Source of the DNA: Thainema sp966674685
GTDB taxonomy: Bacteria; Cyanobacteriota; Cyanobacteriia; Phormidesmidales; Phormidesmidaceae
Direction: 5' to 3'
Length of the DNA stretch: 64,000 bases
Assembly: GCA_966674685.1 (NCBI GenBank)
Contig: CBKWJC010000009.1
Coordinates: forward strand, 31,866 to 95,865
The translations under genes were made by a program, and so were the position numbers. Each line of letters opens with the position of its first letter. The first letter of the stretch is position 1. Under the pieces are notes generated by a model. That model was not told where the DNA came from and did not search any database. It worked only from the letters and a program-made list of their open reading frames with translations. Shown here one piece after another: positions 51,861 to 60,826 of the stretch.

Positions 51861-53126
51861 CTAGTTGCTGTCGAATTCGAGTAGTGTTTCGGCAAATTCG
51901 TATAAATCTGATTCAGCCTGATCATTGAGCTGCCGATCTTTGAGTTCTAGCAGGCCAGCGGCGAGGCGATCGGCCTGTTTTTTATAGAGATAGTGGGCGC
52001 TCAGCAAGTCGAGATAGACTTCTCGTTCGATCTGGGTGCGATCGCTATTTTCGGATAGCGGTGACGCATAGGCGGTGCTGCTGGCTTCGTATTTCAGCAA
52101 AAAAATTAGAGCGCTGCTTTTTTCCTGGAGCTGATCTTGGAGCGATCGCACATCCAGATCGAGGCGCTCAAAGCCAACTTGGCCCTGAATCTTCAGCTCC
52201 ACAATGGCAGCAGGTTCGGCGGGGATTTTACCCGTTTGCACCGCTTGTTCTACAGTTGCGATCGCAGCTTGCTCAATGTCTTCAATCGTTTCCTGACCCC
52301 GCGTTTGCAGCGATAGGCGCACGACGGGGCGTTGATAGTAATCCTGCTTGAGAGTGGCTTGAATGGTTTTTGTTTGGGGCTGCACGTCAACCAGATATGC
52401 GCCCCGCTGGTAGCTAGCTTCTTCGACGCTGTTGGCTTCCAGTGAACCGGGATTAAAAATCCAGCCTTCCATTTCATAGTTTTTATGAATGTGCCCCAGG
52501 GCTAGGTAGTCGATGCCGACCTGCTTGAGCGGCAGTAGTTCGCTGTAGCGCAGTGCCCCTGCGTAGCGAGCAATCTGATCTTCTAAACCATGATGAAACA
52601 TCAGGATATTAGCGCCAGAATGGGCGGGCAGTTCTTGGATGGCAGCGGCAATTTGCTCGATGGCTTTGGGTGCGGTTGCGCCATACCAGTTGGCCCCAAT
52701 CACTCGCACTCCGCAATCGAGGTCAATATATCCGCCTCGGCGACCATTCCACGGTTGATAAAAGGGTTCCCCTGCTGCGACATCGCCGGGTTCAAGCAAG
52801 ATTAACTGTCCCCAGTCGGATAGGTATCGCAGCCAGCTTGTATTGACGCCGTAGGGTCGATTATCGTGGTTGCCTTCAATTGCGATCACGGGAATATTGG
52901 CCGTTTGCAGCATGCGTAGGCAGATTTGCGCCTGATTCAAGATTGAGGGCTGAATGGTGCGATGTTCAAACAGATCTCCGGCAATGAGAACAAAATCAAC
53001 CTCTGCTTCAATGGCGTGGCGCTCAAGCACGTCCTTCAGTGCCAGAAAGAAATCTTTTGTGCGATCGCGATTCTGATAGCGATCAAATCCCAGATGAATA
53101 TCTGCCAGATGCAAGAAACGTGCCAT
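51861..53126 (-). CDS. SbcD-like DNA repair nuclease subunit (metallophosphoesterase)
   Basis: 421 aa from the ATG at 53126; the frame is open to a TTG at 53144. Seen: the five Mre11/SbcD motifs: LHLADIHLG, VLIAGDLFE, IEGNHDN, MFHHG and LGHIHKN (metal ligands Asp, His, Asn). The C-terminal half is less conserved. No sbcC neighbour is present, so the partner ATPase is elsewhere or this is a stand-alone paralog. It likely cuts or trims DNA ends. Confidence 0.85.
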   Translation of the reverse strand: MARFLHLADIHLGFDRYQNRDRTKDFFLALKDVLERHAIEAEVDFVLIAGDLFEHRTIQPSILNQAQICLRMLQTANIPVIAIEGNHDNRPYGVNTSWLRYLSDWGQLILLEPGDVAAGEPFYQPWNGRRGGYIDLDCGVRVIGANWYGATAPKAIEQIAAAIQELPAHSGANILMFHHGLEDQIARYAGALRYSELLPLKQVGIDYLALGHIHKNYEMEGWIFNPGSLEANSVEEASYQRGAYLVDVQPQTKTIQATLKQDYYQRPVVRLSLQTRGQETIEDIEQAAIATVEQAVQTGKIPAEPAAIVELKIQGQVGFERLDLDVRSLQDQLQEKSSALIFLLKYEASSTAYASPLSENSDRTQIEREVYLDLLSAHYLYKKQADRLAAGLLELKDRQLNDQAESDLYEFAETLLEFDSN

Positions 53127-53253
53127 AGGCCAAGGCTCAACCAATTCGACGGGCTTTCATCAACCCAGCTAAATAGTAGCAAGCTTGTTCCTGAAAAGTA
53201 CATCTGTTTTAGACAATAATCTTCATGTCTTACTCCATACAGCTATAACCAGA

Positions 53254-53382
53254 AGCCTTAAACAGACAAATTTGCTTGTCGGTATGTTCAGAGTGGCTCA
53301 ATTTGAGCTAAATCCTCAGTCTGAATGGCTGGGTGATTATGGCAAAAAGCTGAAGGCACAAGGCAAACTAAGAACATCCTAA
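53254..53382 (+). pseudogene. remnant of a tandem copy of the next gene's 3' end
   Basis: SLKQTNLLVGMFRVAQFELN, followed by EWLGDYGKKL, repeats the C-terminus of the protein at 53404-54201 (TNLLLGMLKVTQFELN, then QWLGDYGKRL). The original stop codon has changed, so it reads through the former 3' UTR (GGCAAACTAAGAACATC matches GCCAAACTGAGAACATC after 54201). This is a deletion scar of a tandem duplicate. Confidence 0.75.
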
Positions 53383-53403
53383 ACGCCAATTTGGGTGAGA
53401 ATC

Positions 53404-54201
53404 ATGGCGCTCAGTGACGGAATGAAAAACTTCTGGGTTCAGGTTGGTTCGCTGGTTGTACTAACAGTTTTGCTAGCGGCACTGGTGGCTTGGTGGTGGA
53501 GTTGGATAGCCGCGATCGCAGTTTTAGTTTTGGGTGGATTCGTCATCCTTTGGTTTGTTGGGTTTGTCAAAACCGCACTGCTCAACGTGTTGCCCGACGA
53601 GTGGAACGGCGAATTGACTCGGCCCGAAGACTGCCTCTGGCTCGATAAGGACTGGCTACAGCAGCAAACCCAGGCGCTAGAAAACATCGGCTTTCAGCAC
53701 CTCCAAGACTACCAACTGCCCGGACAGCCCACCTTTGGTCGCTGTATGGTTAATCCACAGCAACAGTGCTATGCCGAACTGGGCGCTATTTACAATGCGG
53801 CAGGTGAACGGATCAGTGATCAGCTTGTCATGGCCAGTTTGCTAACGGATGATTGGACAGTGGCCCACGTCAATCGCGATGTCAATCTGCAATCAGACAG
53901 TATGCTCTGCCTATGGCGACATCCAAAGTGGCTTTCTGTGGTTCAAACCCATCCCACGCTGGCAAGCTTGCTGGATGCTCACCTGCAATTTCGCGATCGC
54001 ATGCAGCGCGATCTGGGCGTTTCAGTGCTTCCCAATCTCTCCTGGGATGCTTATGTGCAGCATGAACGCAACGCAGCGGTCTATCGTAAACAAATTCTCA
54101 AGCGCACCAATCTGCTCCTGGGCATGCTGAAAGTAACTCAGTTTGAACTGAATCCGCAGCATCAATGGCTGGGCGATTATGGCAAGCGGCTGACGACATA
54201 A
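53404..54201 (+). CDS. membrane-anchored protein of unknown function
   Basis: 265 aa from the ATG at 53404; a GTG at 53395 is possible. Two adjacent hydrophobic segments near residues 10-60 (VGSLVVLTVLLAALVAWWW and IAAIAVLVLGGFVILWFVGFV), then a soluble alpha/beta domain with two cysteines and several tryptophans, ending WLGDYGKRL. I do not recognise the family. A fragment of a second copy lies just upstream, and a lipoprotein gene follows 38 bp downstream, probably in the same transcript. Confidence 0.65.
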   Translation: MALSDGMKNFWVQVGSLVVLTVLLAALVAWWWSWIAAIAVLVLGGFVILWFVGFVKTALLNVLPDEWNGELTRPEDCLWLDKDWLQQQTQALENIGFQHLQDYQLPGQPTFGRCMVNPQQQCYAELGAIYNAAGERISDQLVMASLLTDDWTVAHVNRDVNLQSDSMLCLWRHPKWLSVVQTHPTLASLLDAHLQFRDRMQRDLGVSVLPNLSWDAYVQHERNAAVYRKQILKRTNLLLGMLKVTQFELNPQHQWLGDYGKRLTT

Positions 54202-54239
54202 GCCAAACTGAGAACATCGATAGCTTAAAAGGTAGATGC

Positions 54240-54722
54240 ATGAAGCCTGCGCGAATCTCCCCCCCGTCCCTGCTGGGAATTGCCCTGATTGCGATCGCAG
54301 TTTTGATCTCAAGCTGCGGCAGTCCCTCCATCGAATCACCTCAACCGACTTCACCGCCAGAATCTATAGCACCGGAGTCGCCAGCACCAGCAGAATCCGT
54401 TGAAGCAACTCCAGCCTCTCCCGCCCCCATAACTCCTCCAGAAGCTGAACGCCCTATGTCAGACCCCGCTAGCCTGCCGGATCAGGTCGCCAATCAGGTC
54501 AAAACTGCGATCGCGCAATCAGCAAATATTTCAGCTGAAGCCATTCAAATCACTAACGCTGAACCACATACCTGGCCCAATGGCTGCCTCGGATTAGCCA
54601 ATCCCGATGAATTTTGCACTCAGGCACTAGTCGAAGGTTGGCAAGTAGAAGCAACCAACGGCGAAACAACTTGGACATATCGCACCGACGCCACCGGATC
54701 GCAGATTCGCCCAGAAAGGTAG
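54240..54722 (+). CDS. putative lipoprotein
   Basis: 160 aa from the ATG at 54240 with AAAGGTAG upstream; the frame stays open to 54165. Signal peptide with lipobox: LLGIALIAIAVLISSC, the Cys as lipidation site. Then a long P/S/E/T-rich linker and a C-terminal domain with WPNGCLGLANPDEFCTQALVEGWQVEA...WTYRTD, two cysteines likely paired. This small domain is frequent in cyanobacterial secreted proteins; function unknown. Confidence 0.75.
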   Translation: MKPARISPPSLLGIALIAIAVLISSCGSPSIESPQPTSPPESIAPESPAPAESVEATPASPAPITPPEAERPMSDPASLPDQVANQVKTAIAQSANISAEAIQITNAEPHTWPNGCLGLANPDEFCTQALVEGWQVEATNGETTWTYRTDATGSQIRPER

Positions 54723-54783
54723 TGCCTTAGATGAGTTCAGGGCTGAGTGATGGGGTGGATGGGTGAAGGGGTGGATGGGTTGG

Positions 54784-54810
54784 GAATTTTGGATTTTGGA
54801 TTTTGGATTT
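54784..54810. repeat. (GGATTTT)n short tandem repeat
   Basis: GAATTTTGGATTTTGGATTT and one further unit; low complexity, part of a repeat-rich 336-bp spacer. Confidence 0.6.
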
Positions 54811-54924
54811 AGATGACTAAGGCTTGGATACTGAGTTCTAAGTTTTGAATTTTGAGTTCAGTCAAGCATTACATTCAAAACTAAACACTCAAAACTAAGA
54901 ATTCACCTCCATCCTCCTCACTTT

Positions 54925-54969
54925 CTCTACAGCCTCTACACCCTCTACACCCTCTACACCCTCTACACC
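54925..54969. repeat. 9-bp tandem repeat CTCTACACC x5
   Basis: Five head-to-tail units of CTCTACACC (the first is CTCTACAGC). The array can change length by slippage. It lies between the lipoprotein gene and hpxZ. The rest of the spacer holds AACTCAAAACT-type low-complexity inverted runs. Confidence 0.85.
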
Positions 54970-55058
54970 CTCCAATCGGTGCGTTTCGCTTTGCTCAACA
55001 CACCCTACGAAACTGCTCCCTTGCCCCCCTGCCCTCTACAGCCCTTCCTCCTCACTCC

Positions 55059-55427
55059 TCACCTCAAAAGCGACACATGAGCACTCACCACCCGCCAGCC
55101 CTCCGATGTCCGCATCCAGGTTTGACTTTGGCGACCCGACTGGCCTGGACGCTGAAATTCCGTATTGGCAGTAGCAAAGTCCGTGCCGTAGGTGGTAATC
55201 ACCGTCTTCATTAGTGTGCGCGCTAGTCCCTTTGCTGAGCGCTGGCTGCGAAAAGCTGCGATCGCATCATACCCATAGAGATTTTCCGTCGCCCCATAGC
55301 GAATCGTGTGCGGACTCTGCCAAAACAGCTCATCCAGAACAGCCACATCGTTGCTGACCAGCGCTGCCTCATACCGCTCAAAAGCCGCAGTTACCTCCGC
55401 CACAACATCTGGCCGATTAACTTCCAT
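55059..55427 (-). CDS. hpxZ: AtzH-like/oxalurate catabolism protein HpxZ
   Basis: 122 aa from the ATG at 55427 (MEVNRPDVVAEV), where family homology starts; the frame is open to 55499 with a low-complexity extension. NTF2/SnoaL-type cone fold: AAFERYEAALVSNDVAVLDELFWQSPHTIRYGATENLYGYDAIAAFRSQR, then VITTYGTDFATANTEFQ and SQTWMRTSEGWRVVSAHVS. HpxZ is tied to oxalurate/allophanate breakdown, but no other hpx gene is in the window. Confidence 0.85.
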   Translation of the reverse strand: MEVNRPDVVAEVTAAFERYEAALVSNDVAVLDELFWQSPHTIRYGATENLYGYDAIAAFRSQRSAKGLARTLMKTVITTYGTDFATANTEFQRPGQSGRQSQTWMRTSEGWRVVSAHVSLLR

Positions 55428-55608
55428 ATTCTGAATCCCCCTCTCGCCACTCTCAAACATCTCCCTCGCCCCCCTGTCCCTTTGCCCCCTTGTCCACACC
55501 CTATTAACAAGCCAATTTGCGATCGCAATATTTCCAATATCCTGATGCTACTTAGGCGTGATGCCTCGGCATTCGCTGCTATAGGATGATGACGATAGTA
55601 CAGCGATA

Positions 55609-56508
55609 ATGCATCTCATGTTGCAATTTCAGCCTCTTGGATTTGGTCAGCGAGTTTGTGAAACCTCGCTGGGCGTGATGGTCTACTATACGCCAACGGA
55701 TCAGCCGTGGCGCGAACCCAATCAGCCCAAGCCCGACTTACCGCCGCTGCTGTTTTTGCACAGCTTGGGTGGTGGCTCGTCCGCCTACGAATGGTCAAAG
55801 GTTTATCCAGCCTTTGCTGCCGATTATCAAGTAATTGCGCCCGATCTGATCGGCTGGGGACAATCAACGCATCCCATTCGGGACTACAGTGTGGAAGACT
55901 ATTTCACGATGCTCAGTGAACTACTAGAGTTCATTGGTCGTCCGGTCACGGTGTTTGCGTCATCACTAATTGCTGGCATTACGGTGCGTTTGGCAGCTCA
56001 GCAGCCTGAAAAATTTGCTCAGCTCATCCTGGTTTGCCCATCGGGCTACAGTGACTTTGGCACAGATTTTGGAGCGGGACTATCGGCACAGCTCACTAAA
56101 ATTCCAGGACTCAACGATTTGATTTACAACCTCGGTGCGGCAAACGAAACGGCTGTCTCCAATTTCATGACGCAGTTTTTGTTTGCTCAGCCGTCGCGGA
56201 TCACACCAGAAATGGTCAATGCTTACGTCACCTCTGCCCGCCAGCGTCATGCCCAATATGCGGCTCTAGCGTCACTGAAGGGAAACTTGAGCTTTGATCT
56301 GTCGCGCTATATCAGCCAGCTCACCGTGCCAACGGTAATGATTTGGGGAGAAAAGGCAAAGTTCAACCGTCCGAATATCGGTGAGCGGCTCGCCAAACTG
56401 AATCCACAAGCCATCAAAGGATTTCATATTATTCCTAATACTGGCGTTCTGCCCCATTTAGAATATCCAGCTTATGTCGTAGGGCTAGCAGATCCTTATC
56501 TTCCATAG
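55609..56508 (+). CDS. alpha/beta hydrolase with atypical nucleophile elbow
   Basis: 299 aa. Hydrolase fold: PPLLFLHSLGGGSSAYEWSKVYPAFAADYQVIAPDLIGWGQS (oxyanion HSLGGG and Asp-Leu strand), then VTVFASSLIAGITVRLA in place of the usual GxSxG, a later acidic residue near VMIWGEKAKF, and His in GVLPHLEYP. The nucleophile Ser may be in ASSL but both small glycines are replaced. It is probably active on an ester or acyl substrate, or a degenerate binding protein. The start could be ATG 55609 or 55618. Confidence 0.8.
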   Translation: MHLMLQFQPLGFGQRVCETSLGVMVYYTPTDQPWREPNQPKPDLPPLLFLHSLGGGSSAYEWSKVYPAFAADYQVIAPDLIGWGQSTHPIRDYSVEDYFTMLSELLEFIGRPVTVFASSLIAGITVRLAAQQPEKFAQLILVCPSGYSDFGTDFGAGLSAQLTKIPGLNDLIYNLGAANETAVSNFMTQFLFAQPSRITPEMVNAYVTSARQRHAQYAALASLKGNLSFDLSRYISQLTVPTVMIWGEKAKFNRPNIGERLAKLNPQAIKGFHIIPNTGVLPHLEYPAYVVGLADPYLP

Positions 56509-56807
56509 CTGATTTTCTAGAGAATTACACGGATTTAGTGGAAATCAAATCATACAAACAATTGCGTATAAATCAGCGCATTCTAACGAGTGAGAAGGGT
56601 CTCAGAGCGTTTCTCTCTGGCGTTTAGGTTTTGCATTTATTGAGGCTAACTTACCGATGATGTTTGTAAGAAAGTAATTGCAACGATTAATGAAGTTAGC
56701 TGGAAAAAGTACAATCAGGTAACCTAAGACACGGTATCGAATTGTTCGATAGTATACGATTTGCCCTGAATGCTGAAACGTTAGCCTGGAAACCCAGTCG
56801 GAGTGAG
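56509..56807. other. spacer before the receiver-like gene
   Basis: About 300 bp, AT-rich; no gene seen. A frame continuous with the next gene runs back to 56742, but the ATG at 56808 has a good GGAGTGAG just upstream. Confidence 0.45.
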
Positions 56808-57704
56808 ATGACTGACTCACAAAAGCTTGTACTGATGATTCAGCCTGTAAAACTTCAGGGTCTGATTTGGCAAGCAGTACTTAAATCACAAGGGATATCC
56901 GTCATTTGGGAGTCACCACAAGTTGACTTTATCGACAATGTGCAGCAGCTCAAAAAAGCTGGTTTGACATTACCAGACGCTATTTTAGTCGATGTTGGCA
57001 TTGAGGGGTTTAACCCCTATGCGTTTTGTCGCCTCTGCCGCGATCGCTATTCAGAAATGCAGGTTATTCTCACGAATACGGCTCGCGACGATATTCATCC
57101 CTCAGAACGACAATGGGCACTGCATCAGGGTGCGGCTGATTACTTACCCGCGTTTCAGCCCGATGCGCTGGTCACAAGCGTCACCCACGGTGTAAAAGCC
57201 GTGCTTCAGGCTATCAGCTCTGAGCCATTGGAAAATGGAGCACTGGTATCTGTTTTATTTAGCATTAAGCGCCAGATCGAATCGCGGAAAGCGGCTAAGC
57301 AGACTCAGCGCAGCGTTGATACGGAGCAAACAGAGTCAACTGTTACCAGTTATCGGTCGTCAACCCAGGTTGATGCTGCCACTGAACTGGCTTCTGCGTA
57401 TGCCGTTACCAACGGTCATCGCCTGAACGGCAAGAGCGTTAGCGGGAATGGGAATGGGTTTGCTCACGGATTGAATGGTAACGGCAATGGTCGCAGCCTG
57501 CTGCTAGAGAATGGCACTGTTGCTAACGGTAAAGCCAACGGTAAATCATATGCACCACTTTCTCAGGCACCATTTAGCGATCCAGCGATGGATTCAGCCG
57601 AGATTGAAGACGCGCCTGAGATGACTAGCGCTGAGTTGGACGCGGAACTCGATAGCAGCGGTCAGCCTTTGCCGAAACGCCGCTATCGCGGTGTCACGTA
57701 TTAG
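56808..57704 (+). CDS. degenerate response-regulator receiver protein with N/G-rich linker
   Basis: 298 aa. Residues ~1-135 have a receiver-like fold (LVLMIQPVKLQGLIWQAVL; AILVDVGIEGF; MQVILTNTARDD; GAADYLP). The acidic pair near the start is replaced by IQP and the conserved lysine after GAxDYL by alanine; only the central Asp is kept. It is therefore likely a pseudo-receiver that does not take phosphate normally. Then comes a linker rich in Asn and Gly (NGHRLNGKSVSGNGNG), and an acidic tail ending LPKRRYRGVTY. No output domain recognised. Confidence 0.75.
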   Translation: MTDSQKLVLMIQPVKLQGLIWQAVLKSQGISVIWESPQVDFIDNVQQLKKAGLTLPDAILVDVGIEGFNPYAFCRLCRDRYSEMQVILTNTARDDIHPSERQWALHQGAADYLPAFQPDALVTSVTHGVKAVLQAISSEPLENGALVSVLFSIKRQIESRKAAKQTQRSVDTEQTESTVTSYRSSTQVDAATELASAYAVTNGHRLNGKSVSGNGNGFAHGLNGNGNGRSLLLENGTVANGKANGKSYAPLSQAPFSDPAMDSAEIEDAPEMTSAELDAELDSSGQPLPKRRYRGVTY

Positions 57705-57722
57705 GCGCTTTCTAATGCTCGA

Positions 57723-59090
57723 TTATTCAACGCCCATTACAAGACGGCGAAATCGCGGTTCGGCGTAAAAGCGCTCGAAACTGGGTTCTTGGCTGGCCTC
57801 TAGCAGATAGTGATCGGGATTGATTTGAATTGCTTTTTGTAGGTTATCTAGCGCTAAATCGGTTTGGTTTTGCAGCGCATAGCACTGGGCGAGGGCATAG
57901 AATGCTGTTGGATCATCCGGTTTAAGCGCCAGAGATTTGTTGAAGCTTGCGATCGCATCATCGAGTCGCTGCATCCGCTGGAGGGCGATCCCGGTGGAAA
58001 TCCAAACCTTATGGCTGTAGGCGTGGATGTTGAGCGCCCGTTTGTAGTAGGTAATCGCTTGCTCCGGTTTGCCCAGTTGAGCCAGCGCTTTACCCTTGTA
58101 GTACAGCGCTTGAGCATAGTGGGGATGGAGTTCGAGCGCCTGATCGAAACTTGCGATCGCATCCGTGAACTGTCCCTGTTTGAGCAGCACCATGCCCCGC
58201 CGACAGAGCGCCTGCTGGTGCTTGGGATCGATCAGCAGCGCCTGGTTGAAACTGGTCAGTGCTTCTTCAATTTCATCGAGCTGGAGCAGGATGGTGCCGC
58301 GACAGCACCACAGCTCAGCATTTTGAGCCTGGAGCGCAATTGCCTGCTCAAAGGATTCCAGCGCTTCCCGATTGCGCTGCATTTGCCAGAGAGCATAGCC
58401 GCGATGATACAGCGTTTGCCCATCGTTGCCGTATACCTCTAGCGATCGATCAAAACTTTCAACAGCGGCAGTGTAACAGCCCATGCGACACAGACAAAGC
58501 CCCTTCAGTCGCCACGCCCGGTAATAAGATGAGTTAAGTGCGATCGCGCGCTCCAGGCTATCGACCGCCTCCACATAGCGCCCCGTCCGCTCCAGCGCTT
58601 TCCCCTGCTGATACCAGGCTTTAATCATGTTGTCTTGATACCGCAGCGCCTGCCCAAAGGACGAAATGGCAGCATCATACTGCTGCATTTGCATTTGAGC
58701 ATAGCCCCGGTTATACCAAGCTTTGGCATCATCCGGCCACAGTTCAAGAATCTGGTCACAAAGATGAATGGTCGTCTCATAGTCATGCTGCTGACCCAGC
58801 AGCATCGCCTGATACATCAGCGCCGGATAGTAGTTTGGCTTCAGCTTGATGGCATGATTGATAGTTTGAATGGCCCGGTTGATATCGCCCAGCTTGGCAA
58901 ATTCAACTCCCTGCCGCAGCCAATCGCTGGGCAGCTCCGCCGTTGTCATCAGATCATCGAGAGAGAGATAATCTTCGGCGTTCTCCTCTACCATTTCGGC
59001 ATCAACGGTAGCCATAATTTGAGAGTCAGACGAGGTTTCATCAAAGTCTGACCAAGCATCTTGACGCTGACTCATAGCAGATTTGTCCAT
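57723..59090 (-). CDS. TPR-repeat protein
   Basis: 455 aa from the ATG at 59090; other candidates are TTG 59093 and ATG 59075. An acidic N-terminus of ~55 residues is followed by about ten or eleven consecutive 34-residue TPR units with the W/L-G/A-Y-A-P pattern (for example AWYNRGYAQMQMQQYDAAISSFGQAL). No enzyme domain, signal peptide or membrane segment. A protein-protein interaction scaffold; partner unknown. It converges with the receiver-like gene, with 18 bp between the stops. Confidence 0.9.
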   Translation of the reverse strand: MDKSAMSQRQDAWSDFDETSSDSQIMATVDAEMVEENAEDYLSLDDLMTTAELPSDWLRQGVEFAKLGDINRAIQTINHAIKLKPNYYPALMYQAMLLGQQHDYETTIHLCDQILELWPDDAKAWYNRGYAQMQMQQYDAAISSFGQALRYQDNMIKAWYQQGKALERTGRYVEAVDSLERAIALNSSYYRAWRLKGLCLCRMGCYTAAVESFDRSLEVYGNDGQTLYHRGYALWQMQRNREALESFEQAIALQAQNAELWCCRGTILLQLDEIEEALTSFNQALLIDPKHQQALCRRGMVLLKQGQFTDAIASFDQALELHPHYAQALYYKGKALAQLGKPEQAITYYKRALNIHAYSHKVWISTGIALQRMQRLDDAIASFNKSLALKPDDPTAFYALAQCYALQNQTDLALDNLQKAIQINPDHYLLEASQEPSFERFYAEPRFRRLVMGVE

Positions 59091-59180
59091 CAAGGGGTAA
59101 CGGTTAAGGTAAGCGGGCTGAATTTACACCTCATCAACTAGTGTGCCCGCTTTACCACGTTAATTGGTCAACTAATAGGC

Positions 59181-60161
59181 TTAAAGCTGCTGAAACAACT
59201 GTCGCAGTTTCTGTTCGCGATCTGCACTTGCGATCGCAACTAACCATTGCCGCAGCGTATAAGGCAATGCAAACGCTCCGCCTAGATGAGCGCGCCACTT
59301 ACTCCACAAGCGAAGGCTTCGCATCGGTGGATCAACATGCCAAAACCGATTTGTTGAGCAAACAACTCCACTGCCAACAGACTGCACCTCATGCCACCAA
59401 CCCGCCGGAATGAATAAAATCTCTCCAGGATGCAGTTCAGTTTCATAGCGATCCTGCTGGGCTTTGGCAAATCGCGGAAACGCCTGTAGATCCGGAGCAT
59501 CGGGATAAACCTGACTATAGACCGCCCGCCGCTTAAGTCCATAGCGCAAATGATGGATAACAGGTATCGGATACAGATTATAGAGCTGATGGGGTGGGAA
59601 CAAGATAATCCGCTTCACCCCCATCAACTGGGTTAGCGTCCCATCCATCGGGTCATAGTGTAAACATGACGTATGCCCCCCTGGCCCCAACCACAAATTC
59701 AACGACGTCGCAGGCCAGCGCAGCTTGAGCTGCTGCTCCGGCTGAATCAACAGCTCCGGCTCAGCCAGCGGCGTATCGTTTAGTGAACAGCGAGCTAAAT
59801 ATAAATCTTGAGCAGCCGCTTCTCCATTACGTAACTGCTTCAAATACTGGCGAAACGGGATTTGAATCGCCTCTACCCCGCTGCCAGCCGTCTTCCACTG
59901 CCGTTTATCCTGCTGATAGCGCTCTTGGCCATAGCGACGCACCGGAAAAACTCGATCGCCTAACCGCTGGTCTAAAAAATCAAGATCCCAGTTTAAAACA
60001 TCATTCAAGAAACCAGTCAAGACAACAGGTTGCCCCGGCTCCTGATATTGACGAAAAAATAAATCATCAGCTAGATGTTGGGCATCTAGTCGAGAAACTG
60101 GCCGAATCAAAGTCTCTACAGTTGGGTCACCAACTGCTGGCCTAATATTGTGTTTCATCAT
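59181..60161 (-). CDS. JmjC/cupin_8 domain protein, putative Fe(II)/2OG oxygenase
   Basis: 326 aa from the ATG at 60161 (a second ATG follows at once). Seen: a FIH-like N-terminus (QYQEPGQPVVLTGFLNDVLNWDLDFL), the cupin core SLNLWLGPGGHTSCLHYDPMDGTLTQLMGVKRIILFPPHQLYNLYP with HxD, and the second iron ligand in ILFIPAGWWHEVQSV. These are the HxD...H ligands of JmjC hydroxylases acting on protein or tRNA residues. Substrate unknown. Confidence 0.88.
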   Translation of the reverse strand: MMKHNIRPAVGDPTVETLIRPVSRLDAQHLADDLFFRQYQEPGQPVVLTGFLNDVLNWDLDFLDQRLGDRVFPVRRYGQERYQQDKRQWKTAGSGVEAIQIPFRQYLKQLRNGEAAAQDLYLARCSLNDTPLAEPELLIQPEQQLKLRWPATSLNLWLGPGGHTSCLHYDPMDGTLTQLMGVKRIILFPPHQLYNLYPIPVIHHLRYGLKRRAVYSQVYPDAPDLQAFPRFAKAQQDRYETELHPGEILFIPAGWWHEVQSVGSGVVCSTNRFWHVDPPMRSLRLWSKWRAHLGGAFALPYTLRQWLVAIASADREQKLRQLFQQL

Positions 60162-60325
60162 TCCAATCTCGTTACACCACACTTTGCTTGAGATGCCAAA
60201 ACTTGCACAGTAGCAGTAGCTGTATTCAGGTCACATCATGTTGGGGTATGTGAGCTGAGCTTGTATTAACCCCAGGTTAAGTAGGTGGCATCAATCAACA
60301 TATCTAATATCAAGTCTGTGTATAA

Positions 60326-60394
60326 AAACCCGATTGACTGCTTGTGAAATGTTGGCGGGTCAAACGTTTCACAAGCAGTCAACTATAGGTTTTT
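60326..60394. repeat. long hairpin repeat, copy D
   Basis: TATCAAGTCTGTGTATAAAA flank then AAACCC, an arm around GACTGCTTGTGAAA, loop and TTTCACAAGCAGTC, closing with AGGTTTTT. It shares the flank with copies A and B but has a different core. Confidence 0.75.
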
Positions 60395-60409
60395 AACCAA
60401 CCTTCGAAT

Positions 60410-60450
60410 AAAACCGAGGGATCGCCCGGAGAGCGGCTCCCCCGGTTTTT
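60410..60450 (+). terminator. terminator-like hairpin
   Basis: AAAACCGAGGG pairs with CTCCCCCGGTTTTT; a T-run follows on the plus strand. There is no plus-strand gene immediately upstream, so its target is unclear. Confidence 0.5.
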
Positions 60451-60592
60451 AGATATGCATTTTTTAGATGCAGCTACTTATTGTTCCTGTTCCCAGGCTA
60501 CTGCTTGTATTGAGAAACACCGACGCTCATAGCAAGAACGGGTGAATTTCACATCGCCAAAATCCGGCTACAGAATTCAAAAGCGAATGCTG

Positions 60593-60671
60593 TAGTAGTC
60601 TGCCAACTTAGTTTGGCTGGGTTTTAATGGTGGATGTGGTGCGTTTTGCACGTCAAATCCACCATTAAAAC
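60593..60671. repeat. leader plus palindrome, second copy
   Basis: TAGTAGTCTGCCAACTTAGTTT from 60593 matches the element at 33371, followed by GTTTTAATGGTGGAT ... ATCCACCATTAAAAC (arms 60621-60635 and 60657-60671). The palindrome differs from that at 33399. Confidence 0.6.
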
Positions 60672-60826
60672 GTCTTTGGCTCAAGATAAGTGCAAGCTAG
60701 TCGTTAACATCACCCGCAATATATAGCAGTTTAGGCTGTGCTGATGTTTATCTTGGGCTTTCTGCTGAAATTTATTTGTTTCTCAAAGTTTTGCTGCAGG
60801 AATATGAAGTCTGGTTGAAAATCCAT

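Noticed and set aside
54925..54969. CTCTACACC array as a CRISPR-like repeat
   Set aside because: Nine-base units are head to tail without spacers; this is a simple tandem repeat.
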